Source of the DNA: Istiophorus platypterus
Taxonomy: Eukaryota > Chordata > Actinopteri > Istiophoriformes > Istiophoridae
NCBI GenBank assembly: GCA_016859345.1
Contig: CM029118.1
Span: forward strand, 27,284,501-27,348,500
Reading direction: 5' to 3'
Length of the DNA stretch: 64,000 nucleotides
Within the stretch, counting starts at the first letter, position 1. Every line of letters starts with the position of its first letter. The notes under the pieces were generated by a model. The model saw only the letters and a list, made by a program, of their open reading frames with translations, ran no database searches and was not told the DNA's origin. Shown one piece after another: positions 25,223 to 38,721 of the stretch. The position numbers and the translations under genes were made by a program.

Positions 25223-28200
25223 GCATGTGGCATCCAATTATAAACGAATGCACTCTTAAATTCAACACTTGCAACTAACAAGTATTTATCTGTTGTCAGC
25301 ATGATTTATGTAAACAACAGGCTGGTGCTTGCTAAGGCAAGTGACTGTCATCCCAAATTAAACTCACGTTTCAACAGAGGAACTCCATTTATCATGTGCT
25401 GGCTTCCACATCTCCCACCACTTTCAACCTGTTGCTACTTGTCCATTTATGATTTTTTTTCAGACGCTGCACGTTTACTGCTCACACGCCTCCCACACCG
25501 TTTCCAGCGGCTATTCTTCCAGCAGCAGCCACGGACTAAATCATGGTGAGTCCTTGCCTTTTGGCATCTATGGATGTTTCTTCCAGGTGGCAGCATCACG
25601 TGTTTATAGAGAGAATGTGAGTAGATGCATGGCAGTGGCAGGTTCAGTTACTGGATCAGGGGAATTTTGTAATTTCAGTGTCAGTGGGGTTGATATGTCT
25701 ACAGCCTATGTAATGAAAAATGTCAGGGAAACTTTTTTAGGTTTTTATAATGAGATGAAACTGCTGCAGTGGCTGTTGAGTCAAGACAGATGAATGCAGT
25801 GCACACAGAGGGATTCCCTCTTGGCTGCTTTGCCCTGTAGAAACCAAGGCAACAAGTTGAGGTGAATTACACACTTTGATTTGCTGAGGGAAGAAGGGAG
25901 AAGAACTTTTTTTCTCAAGTTGTCTCTCCCAGCCCACAACTGATGGCTTATATTCTGAACCTACAGAAAGTCATATCCTTTGTCAAATAGAAAAAGGTGA
26001 GAGAGAAAAGGAAACGATCAAAAAAATAAGAAAACTAACTGGAAATCTTATAGCTCCTGCTTTCACTATAATGTCTCCCACTGCTCTCCTGTGTTGAACC
26101 CGTGCCATACTTAAAGCATTTGATTTGACTGGAACACCATGACACCTGCATGAAATCAGAACATTTTATATATCCAGCCTCGGGTTTTGACATATTGACC
26201 CATATCTGACATGCATGGAAGTATGATGTTGGTGTTATGACTTCTGTTTCAATCCATCTGTGATCCATATGCCTTGCTGCACTTTGAATAACAGTTGAGC
26301 CCTGACCTTTTCACTTTAAGACAAGGTTGTAATTTCAGTCACAGAGGTTCTGTTTCCTATTCACAGTTCTGAAAGTAACGTGTTTAGATGCCGGTGATGG
26401 ATCTTGAATTTCTGGCTGCATTTCTTGGTATAACTGGCCAAAATGGAGGCAAAATTGAGATATTTTAATTTGCATCTAGGATGTGGTTTGGTATCAGACT
26501 GTTTCGGCCATCTGAAATCTCCAGAGAAATTGACATGTGGAAAATGTAAGTGAAGAAAACTATAGCCTTTTTTTATTTTAAAGGGTAAAACACTAACACC
26601 ACCAACATTAGCTTAACAGTAATAAAACCAGAATGCAAAGAAATCACCAGATGTTGTGCTTTAAATAGAAGCTGCAACTTAATTCTTTACTATCGTACTT
26701 TTAATATGGTGTAACTTTCAGTCTGTCATGATGACACGTGTAAGCCTGAGCTAATCTTAAATGTTCACACAGCTCCTTGGTCAAATAATCTGGAAAATGT
26801 TGGTAGAAGCTAACTGAACCAGAAGGAGATGAAGCGGGAAGAAAGTGTGTATGCCAAAAAACACAAATCATCACAAACTGACTCCTGGAACAGAAGCATC
26901 TGAGTATTTGATGTTGGCACTTTTTGATGTGACTTCCTCTTCATCCCTCTCCTCCTCAGACTACGCGTTTGTAATCCCAGTGGAGGTGGACTCTGATGGA
27001 GGATACCTGACACACGATGTGACCAGGCAAAGTCAACGCAGCAGGAGGTCCCTGTCCTCCTCTCTGCACTATCGGCTCTCTGCCTTTGGGCAGGACATGC
27101 ACCTGGACCTGCGTCCGTCCTCTGTGGTTGGCCCGGGGTTCACAGTGCAGAGGCACGGCTCAGATGGCATCACCACGGTGATGGGTGATGCAGGGTTTCA
27201 CAACTGCCTGTATCAGGGATTTATCCGTAACTTGTCAGCCTCCTCAGCAGCCATATCAACGTGCTCTGGACTGGTAAGTTTCTGTCAGTAACTCCTTGGT
27301 TTATGTTATGATAAAAACCACAGTCATTTTATAATTTAGTTTAACTATAATTTAGTTAAACTGATTACATGATTTCTACATGGTTTGAAATAAATTAGCA
27401 TCCCTTGGGTTGATAAAACGTTTCCAGACCATTCTTAAATACCTCAAAAACCCAAACAGAGGAGAGCTGTGTTTTTGGTTTTTGAACAGTTTAGAAATGG
27501 CTTTAGCAATAAAAGGCACTCACTGAACAGATTTTGTACTGTCTAAAGCTCCATGCCTTTATGTCCTAAAAGCCTTCTCTCCTCTAATGACCCAATTGTT
27601 TTGATGCATCATTGTGTGCACAATTCAGACCTTGGTAATATTATGAGGGAACTGTAACATGACATCATTACCCATGAGTGTAAGCATTCCAGTGCTTTGT
27701 CCTGCAATTCTTTGAACATTAGGAAGAGTGAAAAAAAGGGAAGGAGAGGATAAAAGGAAGAGAGCGGGAGAAGAGAGAAATGTAAAACTGCTGACGTTAC
27801 AGTGCAAGAAGAAAGGCCATAATCAGAGAGGACAATTACAGGAAGATTTGGGTGACACATTGTGTGTGTTCTTCATATGTACCTCCTTTGAATTCAACAC
27901 CATAAAAGAATAGAAGATTGCGTTGGACAACACAGGAAAAAAAAACAAGTTTGTAATTTGTTCTGGAAGCGCCATGGTGAAGAGTCTAGCCGGCCCACAA
28001 GTCCAGCTGTTCACACAGCACTAATTAAATGACTGGCCTAAGTGAGGATCTTCTTGTGTTGCCTTGTGGAAACGTGTCTTCACCACATTTTCCATGTCAG
28101 CACCTCAGTTTTCACGTCTACGCTAAGTTTCGCTCACTGCTATTTCCACCACACCTACTGGTGCTCTGTGCAAATGACTATTAGAAGGACTAGCTCAACA

Positions 28201-29829
28201 TTTGGGATATGTGTCTGTAGCCTTCGTTCAGAGAGTTAGACGATGTTAGAAGATGAATCTCAATCTCATGTCTGCGTGTTTAGTACAGAGTTGGAGTTTA
28301 AGTCTAACTCATGCCCAAGTAGTGACTTAAGCACTCTGGGCATTACTTCATGATTCCATCACATTGCATTCCCAACGAAAAACCTTAGGAGGAGAAGTTG
28401 CTGTTTTATAACTGATATTCATCTTCAAATTATCTCACACATATCCGCTTTCTGCCTGGAGCATAAAGTGTTTGCCTGAGGCAAAACCAGAGTTTACATC
28501 CAATAATCCCAGAGACTGCGTTGCTCTGCCCCCCCCTGTAATATTTTCCCCAAGTAAACATTTGATCTTTCCAGACCTATGTGGGGTTAAAAGATAAATT
28601 TGAAGATAAAATCTGTTGCTGAAAAATAGTAGGCCTTCTCCCATAAGCTGTTTCTGTAGGAAACGCTATGTAAGTGCTGAGCTAGGCTAGGCTAGGCCTC
28701 CTTGTAGCCTACAGCTCGCATTCAAAATGAAAAAACAAATTAAAACAAAGAAATTCCTACCAGAACATCTAAAGCTGACGTATATACCACAAGTGTCTTG
28801 TATAATAACATGAACAGAATTTCATGGCCTAACCAGCAAAGTAATCATAGCTGGACATACCGAGCAGACGGATGAACGTGGTACTTCTCCTCCGTTAACC
28901 AGCTGTTTACTCTGCCTTCAGTCTGCATGCTCACCGAGCAACTTACTCTCTTAACTCGGTTTGACCTTGGAGGGCACACGGACTTGATTTTACTTCTGGG
29001 TGAAACCAAACCACAGGATTTATGATGGTCACATCAGACCTTCTCTTACGAGGGATGTTTGGGCTTTAAGTGCGGACTTCGATCGACCTCTTCACATTCA
29101 AGATGAAGATATTTTTTCTTTAACCGAAAAGACTCTGTATTACCAAGATCATCTGCTTTTCTTTCGTGGTTCACAAGGTGTCTGGACCCTGTGGCCTATC
29201 AGCACACACACATTCCTTGACACCTCCCACAGCAGCCTGACTCAGATGGACACACTACAGCTTCATAAAAGCCCTACCTCCATTTGTCATCTGGTCTTCA
29301 TGCCTCCTCTTACCTCCTCCTTCCCTGCTTGCCCTGCTCTTTTGTCCTCTGTTTGCCCTGCTTCTACATCTCCTCTTGTTCTGAGCAATTAAAGCCAGGG
29401 TGAAGTTTGAGCTGCCTGGCTGGCACTGCTAATCTTCACATTGTCCCTTTCATTAGGCTAGCTCCCACCCACAATAAAACACCACTGACCCGTTCTCTTA
29501 AAAGCGCTGCGAGGACACAATGTGATCGGGTCATGATTGCATTTGAATGGGCCTCGATGAACGCTTTGATCTATTTTTTACTCCTCTCGGCTTTCGCTTC
29601 TTTTTTGTCTTCTTCCTCTCCCAAGTGGGACCCCAGGGCCATCGTCGGCTGGATGTTCACTCAGCCAGTTAAATGGACTCATGTCTTTATATCTCTGGCA
29701 GATAAGCAACATTTTTTACAAAAAAGAAAGGCAACGTATAAATAAAGTGAGACAAAATGACGAGTGCATCAAAAGTGAATTCCGGGCCTTTCTCTCCACT
29801 TTCTGTCTTTTCCTTTTAGTGCATCAGTC

Positions 29830-29898
<69 letters not shown>

Positions 29899-32800
29899 TA
29901 GACTGCTGCGAGGCTTAGAACAACGAAAGCAGTTAACCCCTGCTTTTCATCTAGCCCTCTGCCCAGAATATTTGGATTAAGTACAAATGATGAACGAGCC
30001 ATTCAAGCCTGCTTGATGCAGTGACGAGCTCGAGGAAGAGATTAAGGTGGGATTAAAAACAATGCTGGGGAGGAAGAAGTAAGAAAAAAAGAAAAGTAGA
30101 CAAGGAAATCCGTGAAAACCAGGGAGTAAAGCAGAGAGGGTGAAATAATGAATGAGAAGAGAGCCTGGCTGGGCTGGGAGAGCGGCATTAGAGAGAGTGC
30201 TGTGCAAGAATAATGTGAGTTCATTGTCCTGGGTTGAAGCTCCCAGGGAGGCTGGAGGTTCTCTGTATAGAGACTCAGAGAGATGGACTTAGTTTATATC
30301 AAAGAGCTTTGGAGAAGAAACTGAGTGAGAGCAAGAAAGGAAAATTGCATTCTTGTTCTTCATGTCTTTGTCTCCTTTCAACAGAGACAAGAAAACAGGA
30401 GAAAATGGAAAAGAAAGTGTCTGAAACAGGGTTTTGGACTTGACCCTGCTTGTTAATTGCACAGAGGTGTCAGCACCAGCTACTGGGCCAAACCAAGATC
30501 TGCTTTTTTCAAACATTCAGTCTGGCCCGGGCGAGGCAGATGGAAGTGGGATTCAGCCGTTTAAATGAAGACCGGGTTGAGATGGTATTAAGAGGAGGGC
30601 AAGATGGCTGGATAACTAGCAAACAGGGATTTTCTACTGTAAATCCCCGTTAATTGAACATGGTGTTATTTGCTGGCTTTTAATTACTCTCTCAGCGTCC
30701 TCACGAAGCACCACGCTGATGCTTTTGAGCGAAATGAAGTTGTCTGTTTTGCTTTTGCATGAGAGATGAAAGGATGCCATTTCAGATGTAATGCTCTCTG
30801 ATTTGTAAGAGGAGTGGAGAGGGCATGGGTGTGGGCGGCGGGGGGGTGGGGGTCCTCTTTCTTTCTTCTTTTGAGGGTTTCTCATCCGAGGTCATTTTTC
30901 TGGTTGACCCCAATCCTCTCTGCTTGGCTGTATGGAAGTGGGTGGGTGGGTGGTGGGTTTGGCGGAGGGGGTTTCAACCTGGACTCTCACAGGTTCATAG
31001 ACATACAAATAGGCAAACAATTAAAATCTTGAAAATACACAATTCTGAGGAAATTGATTTTATTAAATTGCTGCATATTACATATTTAGGGTTGCAACAG
31101 GTGATTAATTTTCCTATCAATTCATAATTGTTTGGACTACAAAATGTAAGGTAATGACAAAAATGAACCCATCATAATTTCTGAGAGCTGAAGGTGACTT
31201 CTTCACATTGCACTTTTAAAATATGTTCAATTTACAATGATATATATAATAGACAAAAGAAGCAGATGCTCAGATGGGAGAATCTTGGACCAGAAAGCGT
31301 TTGACATTTGTACTCGACAAATAATTTTTAATTGATTACCAAAATAGTTTGGAAGAAAAAACTAAAACTACCACTAAAAATATATTTCCTAATAGTGTCT
31401 ACCTGGGAAAGACACTATTAGGATATTTTACTTTTACACCCTTTAAAGATATTGGGATTGGCACCCAAGTTTCTCACCTATATGGTATCTGGAGTACCTT
31501 TCCCTGCAGAAGGCACCATCTAAATTTGGGATTTTAATTTTGATTTTAGTTACCTATGCAGTGACATCTAAGACTCATGCATAGTGTCAGTGTTGGATTC
31601 GGTACTGCGATAATTCTATGACGCTTTATAATTGTATAATTACTTTGTCATGTTTATAACTTACATATAAAAGTGTTATAAGTGTTTAAGAAATACCCTT
31701 GCTGCGACATTTTTGTCTAGCATGGCTGTTTTAAATGAGGCCTGAATCACCATCCTCATTACTGAACCATTTGGGAGTTGGTTACACGTCACGTCAGGCT
31801 GGCTGTGTCAGAGCTGACCAGGACCTTTGCTGTGACCTTTCCCAAGCCCCTGCAGGCCAGGTCAGATACAGGTTGGTTTCGATGGAAACTGAGCTCTTGG
31901 GTTCAGATTAACCAACAGGTGCGAACCAAAGGATCAGTTTCCCTGTTCTGTAGCACTTTCTAAGTCCTTAGGTTGCTATGCCAGGCACAGTGCCAGTTTT
32001 TAAAGACTCTTCAGTGCGTTGTGTCCCCTGGTAAGTCAAAGCCCAAGAGGTAAACCGTTTATGTAAATTGAAATGCAAATGAGCCAATTTACTCTGCTAG
32101 CTTTGGAATAGAACATACAACATAACTTTAGAACTCAGCCCCACCTTACTGACTTTGGATTAAAGGGGGGTTCTGTGTCTGACCATTTCTTCTCTCACCT
32201 TTTTCATTTGTTTCCTACAACCAAGTGCAGCGCTATAAATCTCTTGCTTAGAGGAAGATCTATGGATCAAGTATCAACATTTTGATTCCTGACAAGGTTG
32301 GATAACATGTTGTACAAACCACTTGCTTCCTAATATAAGCTGGGCCTCCATTAAAGCACCTCCAATAACATCAGTAGAAATATGTAAAAAACAAAACACA
32401 ATACAGGCAACTTTTATAATGAGTTAAGTGACTGTTCAGATCAACATCTAGTAACTAAAACTTCTACAGATTTCACAGACTTGATGTAGTGAGATAATTT
32501 GCACCCCAGCCCCCACCTGCCTTCTGGTGTGCTTCATGTCACCGTGTCTCATTTTCCTTCCCTGGTCAATTTCCTCAGTTTAGATTTCTATAGTAACATG
32601 TCTTTAATCCAAGTGAGCGTCTATTAATGAAAACTCTAAGTAAATGTTACAAACTAAACACACCTTTTTTTTTAACTATGGTTTGATTTTGGAATTTATA
32701 GCTCAGTTTTGTGTTCACACAGCCGTGTGAGAGGGAAAACACCGTAAAGAAAGTGTCAATACACACCTCCTTTATTCTCCCCTTCAGCTCCCATCATCTT

Positions 32801-35800
32801 TCCAGGCGGCTCCACTACTTGTTTGGAAAATATGACATCCTGTCTTGCAAAACTGTTGCTGGCATTAAAGATTCTAAGTTCCTTGGTTATTTTTTGAAAT
32901 TGAATATGTATTTCATAAATAATTGATGACTGAGAAGTCAGTTCAACTCAAAAAATGCTAAATGGGATTTCGAAATAGCATCTAAATTTCTGAAAAATTG
33001 TCTGTAAACTACATCTGGAAAATAAAACTATTTGGCCAGAAGGCATATATTTAAACACCCACTTGTTCTGTTTGAATATTTAGCATATGTAGATGTTGCA
33101 ATCCCATTGGACTCCTCATGGAGCTGAAACTGTACATGATTACTCATCCATGGGGCTGGGAACATATGAGACAACATATGAGGTGTTTGTGTTTGTGAGT
33201 GTGATCCAAATCCCTTAGGCTTTGGCAGAGTTAAAAATGACACTTGAATGACCGATTTCCAGGCAGCACTTGGGTCATTTGTACCTGTCCTTTTTCTGTA
33301 AAGGCCAACAAACTGGAACATCTCCCCACTACAATGTACCTTTCTGGTTTGGCCATAATTCAGTGACTGGGCTGGGCCACAGAGGAGCTCAGAGCTTGGC
33401 GCTACAAGAGGAGAGTGGCCCGGAGCAGTTCCCTGGTGGTCTGGATGCTGACAGTGATGTAGTGCCCACTGTTAGATGCTAGCAGGAGAGGGAGTTAGGC
33501 TCTCGGCATGGGTGTGGGATGCTCTTTGTGTGTGTGTGCGTGTGTGTGTGAGTGCGTGTGAGTGTGCGTGCGTGCGTGCGTGTGTGTGTGTGCGTTATGT
33601 GTGAGTTTGTGTTAAAGGAAGAGAAAAAAAACAAAGTTGGTGTGCATGTAAGTACTGTATATGTGTGTGTGTGTGCTTGTACGTCCTTTCCAGTCTGTGC
33701 CAGGTCTTTCTCAAATAAGACTAATGGGTGGTGTTGAAGTCTTCAAGTGGATGCTGTGACTTCTACCAACAGAGCCCATACATCAAATATGACCTACTAT
33801 CGTCACCACTGCATTAAATGCACTGGTGCTGTTGTAAAACAGTCCAGGCTCACGGTAAACTTGGTACTGCCAGGTTGGTTAAAGTAACATGCAGTTTGAC
33901 ATGCACCTATCACACTTTTAGCTGCACGTCAAACTGCATGTTACTTTCTTCAGACTTGATTATTTACAAAATTAATTTTCGATTGTTTCAAGGAGGTTCT
34001 TCAGTCTTATTTTACTCGGATAGACGTGAATGTCAAAGTTTATGTTTCGAATACAGAGTGATGTTGCTATATGTTAAAGGACTATTTGTCAATTGGCATA
34101 TAGAAACCTATGATTGTAAAGCCCCAATGTAAAACCATACTAAGGGACACATGGTCTCCATTCCAGTTTCTGGGGAGGTTAAATCTGGGATTAATGGTGA
34201 GATAGTTCTTATCCGATTTTGACCCAATTTTTTACAAATGTATGTCAGACTATTGTCTAAGTGAGAATGATTTTTAATGTTGGCCATGTAAATTGCGATA
34301 AAGTTCTTGACTTTTTCAGTGATTGTAACTAGTCACCACACAGACTACCTGCTCATGCTCTCTCTTACTACTGTCGCAGGGAATTGATTTAGAGAGTTTG
34401 ATTTATAAACATTGGATAGGCCGTCTACTGATGGAGATCTGTGCCAGACAATATGTCTGTTAAGTTCTAAACAACAGTTTAGAACTTAACAGACATATTG
34501 TTCACAGTCTTCCTGTCTCCTTTCTGAAAGCTCATTGAGCAAATTATATGATGGAGTTGGAGCTCTGCCCAATTTTACATGAGGGCACACCTGGTCAATA
34601 ATTTCAGGAGGCAGGTGTGATCATTGGATTTTTGGTTTCAAAAAAACTTGGTGATAAGACCCCCCTCTGTCCACCTTTCTTAAAAACTGCTTTTGACCTT
34701 TTTGTACTGTCCAAAAAGTACTTTTGGACAAGAAGATAACTAGCTTAAAGGGAAAATCTGATATTTTTCAACCTGGGTCTTATACTCCACCAACTAGTAA
34801 AACACACCTTGGAAAATACTAAATGTTTCATATAACTCTGCTGCCAGGAAGCTCAAGTGACACATGCAGGGGCTTATATTCAAGAGATTTGTCATTATCA
34901 ACTGTTTATATGAAAGCAGAACAATTTCAGACCTATGTTTAACTAGGAGCTAGGTTGTCGCCAGGTGGAATAACATGTTACACCACCATTTACACCAAAA
35001 ACAAACATGGGTCTCTGCGGGTATCACTACCTTTATAGATGATTCATCTTTAAGTATTGTATAAATAGTTTTATGTCTGGATATATTCAAAGTTTATCAG
35101 GCCTAGAATTTTGTGAAAATCTGTGAATATTAAAATCAGTTAGTGAAATTTTTTTGTACCACTGGAAGTCACAGTTTACCATCACTGGATATGATTGCCT
35201 ACAGTTGAAATACAGTTTCCCTGTTTCCATAACATAACACTTGTTGCTTCCTTTACAACTTACAGTTCATTGGGCTCCTCTGGGTGTCAGGGTGTGACTT
35301 CCCCTCTCTGTCACCTCCACCTTTCCCGCCCCAAGTGCTATTATTAAGGGCGGGTTGACCATTTTGGAAGATTGAAAAGTTACTATCACACACATCTACA
35401 GCACATTTATGTGCATTATTTACAGTGTTATTTAAATTTCAAGTTAATTCAAATTACACTCATGCTATTTGCATCTCAAAAGCAGTGTATTTTTGAGTCA
35501 GTTAAAGTGATAAAATTGCACTGTAACTCAGTTAGAGTGCATTTAATAGCAATTTGAAGGAGGACATTTCCATTTGTATGGACTGGTGTGGGAGTAGCAC
35601 TCCTTATTCCTGCTGTGTCTACATGGGATAACGAGTGAGGCCTTGCTGAAAGGCTACAAATGACAAAAGACAGTTTCTCTCTTTGTGTGTGCCCACCTCC
35701 GCCTTGTCTCCCAGCTCTGCTAAGATAGTGTCAGTAGGTTGTTCAAAGATAATCAGTGTCAAACAAGGACTGCAAAATCCTGGGCTACTGACACATAGTG

Positions 35801-37217
35801 ATCCTAATCAGTTCTACATGAAGAGAGTTATCTAGGCATGCTATCACCAGTGGAGTGATTGCAAATGGCTTGGCTGAAGCACTACAATTCAGTTGTGATG
35901 CTATTAATGCTACTGTGAGCTGTGAAAAACAGTCATTTGAAGTTAAAGGAGGAGAAATCAAGCCAAGGTTATGCCCTGTCATTCCTGTTTGACTCTTGTC
36001 TTCCTCTAATCCAAGACTGAAAATTATCATCTCTTCTCTACCCCTTTCTTACCCCACTTTAAAGACACACAATTTATCTTGAACAAACTGTAATTACTCA
36101 GATTATGATTCTGTTGAATAAGTTAGATGCCTGAGAGGCCTCCTCTGCTCCTGAATGATTTTTTCCCCTCACCACACACTGTGTTCACATGATTCTCTGC
36201 TGAGCTGGAGTGCAGATGTGCTTTAGAGCTTGGTAATCACCGGCTTGGGGCTTCTCACTGCTCGGCCCTAGTCTTTAACAGCATGTAAGCACTTACTCAT
36301 TTGCCTTATAATATCATGGTGGGAAACCTTAAAAGAGGCTTCAGTTTAGACTGAGACGAGCTAAAGATGCTGTTTCCCCGACATAAACCATTACATTGCC
36401 AAGGAAGCAGATCTTTTTGTTGGAGTGGCTTGTATTGACTCCATCCAAGGAAAGGGAAAAGTCCTGAGAGAGTTTTTTACCCCAAGTTTTTCTCATGTTG
36501 AAAATAGTATCATTGCTGACTGGGGATAACCCGTTTCAGTCTGTAATCTGTCTGTGGCAATATGATTGTGTGAAAGTCAGAGAAGTGTAAATATGGTTAG
36601 AAAGTAAAGGCTTGTTTGGCAGAGAGTGTTCATCCCTATCTCGTCAAGTCTTACAAGTTTTAATGTACAGAGACAACTAGAGGTCTGCGGTCTCATCACT
36701 TGCTGGACCCTCATCTACCTTTTTCTTCACACAACTTTAAATGTATAGGCCAGCTCTTAGACGATATATAGTCACCAAACGAGAGAAACAGAGTTTGATA
36801 CAGGGAATAAAAATGTCTAAATCTTTGGGGCAAAAATTTCACGCTGTGACCATTTAGCACCGCAACTGCCAGAGATCACCAGCGGCCTCAGTAATCTGAC
36901 ATCTTTTACTGTCCCTGTTTCTACTGAAAAATATTAAGTAGAAATAAAACCTTAATTTATTACCATTTTTCAGGCAGTGACCTTAAGACTAAGTTGTGTG
37001 CATTAAAGTTGTACTCCGGCAAATTAGTATATCACCTATACAAAGGTGGTCAGAGAAGCAGAGGCCAATTTAGCAGATTTCTGCTGGTCTACTTAGAGCT
37101 GTGATAGCTGATTTTTTTTTATTTTAACAAATCTGAAAGGCAAGTTACTCTTATGTTTAATTAGTTGTTCTGTCTTTGGTATTCACTAGAACATACAGTA
37201 CCTGCTGACAAACGAGC

Positions 37218-37305
<88 letters not shown>

Positions 37306-38637
37306 CTGCTCCATTATTACCATTCCTGCAGATGGAATTAATTTCCTGTCATTATCATCACAGACACTTCCATTTGCTAACTGCTGGAAAAGAGAGTGGA
37401 GACCTGGCAGATGTGGTGATGCAGCAAAAAAAAGACTGTGAGAGAGAGAGGGGGGGGTGAGAGAGCACTGTAAAGCATGTAAGTTGTAAGTTAATGAAGT
37501 AACTTCAGACTTTTGAGCCTTTAGTTTTATTGTGGTGGTTTCCAGTTTGGGGGTTAATCACTAATTACACTTTTGTCTGGTAGCAGATTATATGATATGC
37601 ACAGCAAACATTTTTGTCTGGTAGCAGATTATATGATATGCACTGCAAAGTCAAAAGTATAATCAGTATAATCTAATGTTTAAAAAGCATATTTTCATGG
37701 TGTCTTCATAAGGTCAGTGTGATATTCCAAGGGTATTGTTTGAGGGGATGAAAAATGATGAAATTATCTCCATGTCTTGTTGGGTGATTAGTCTGATATC
37801 CTCTGACAGAAGGAGCTGTCAAATAAATTAAAAGTAGTTCATCTTTAAAAGGGGAGTATCTAATGAGATGTATGTTTTTACAGGTCAGGTCTGTTGTAAA
37901 AGCCAGACAGAAAGACAGATGAAAAGATGGTCAAACAAGAGACGGCAGCAGGGTGTGCTGATGGGAGACACCTCCTTTGACCTCCTTGAGCTCTGTTTTG
38001 AATTCCAGTCTATTTTGGGAAGCTGCAGTCATTTTTGCCAAAGACCTTCTCTCCCTCTTAGTTCAAGTCTTTGATTTGATATACTTTATTCATGGCCTGG
38101 GGGGAAATTTTCTTTCCACCCTGTGCTCAGGTTGAGCTTTTCAGAGTGATGCTGCTGGAGCAGATGGCGGTGAAGTATCTTGCTGAAGGTTGTTTTGGCA
38201 GGTGTTGATGTGCTGGGGTTCAAACCACTGACACTGAAGAAGAACAATACTCCCAACCACTGGACCATGTGGACCTTACATGCAGTTGAAATACTAAAGG
38301 TTGAGGGTTAACTTCCTGTAAAGCGTCCCATCTCACCATGGAAGATTGATGGGAGGAGAAGATGATTAATGGATGGATGAAAGATGTGCTGGCAGCTGGA
38401 TGGTTAGAGACATGGATGGGTGGCTGGATGAAGGGATGTTTGGTGGATGGATGGTTAGAGGGATGGATGAGACTGATGATGGCAGCCTGCCACGTATCCA
38501 GGCACTGTTTTGACAACAAGAGCCTCACCATGGCTTCCCTTTTGTCCTGCCTCTGTTTATTTTGCCACCTGCTAGTCTGGGGGGAATGGGGTCAGTTCAA
38601 CAGGAGCAAGGTCCTGTCACAGACATGCACACACACA

Positions 38638-38721
<84 letters not shown>

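Noticed and set aside
25223..25232. GT donor at 25227 for exon 1
   Set aside because: It leaves phase 1. Exon 2 read in that phase leads to a TAA near the start of exon 3, and the conserved DYAFVIPVEVD is lost.
29000..29392. 130-codon open frame in intron 3
   Set aside because: Composition is noise-like (Ser/Leu/Pro/Thr), there are no splice partners or recognisable domain, and it sits in the same-sense intron.
38076..38290. Possible SINE (TACTTTATT start, GGGGTTCAAACC B-box-like motif)
   Set aside because: Suggestive phrases, but there is no clear A box, tail or second copy in the window to compare.
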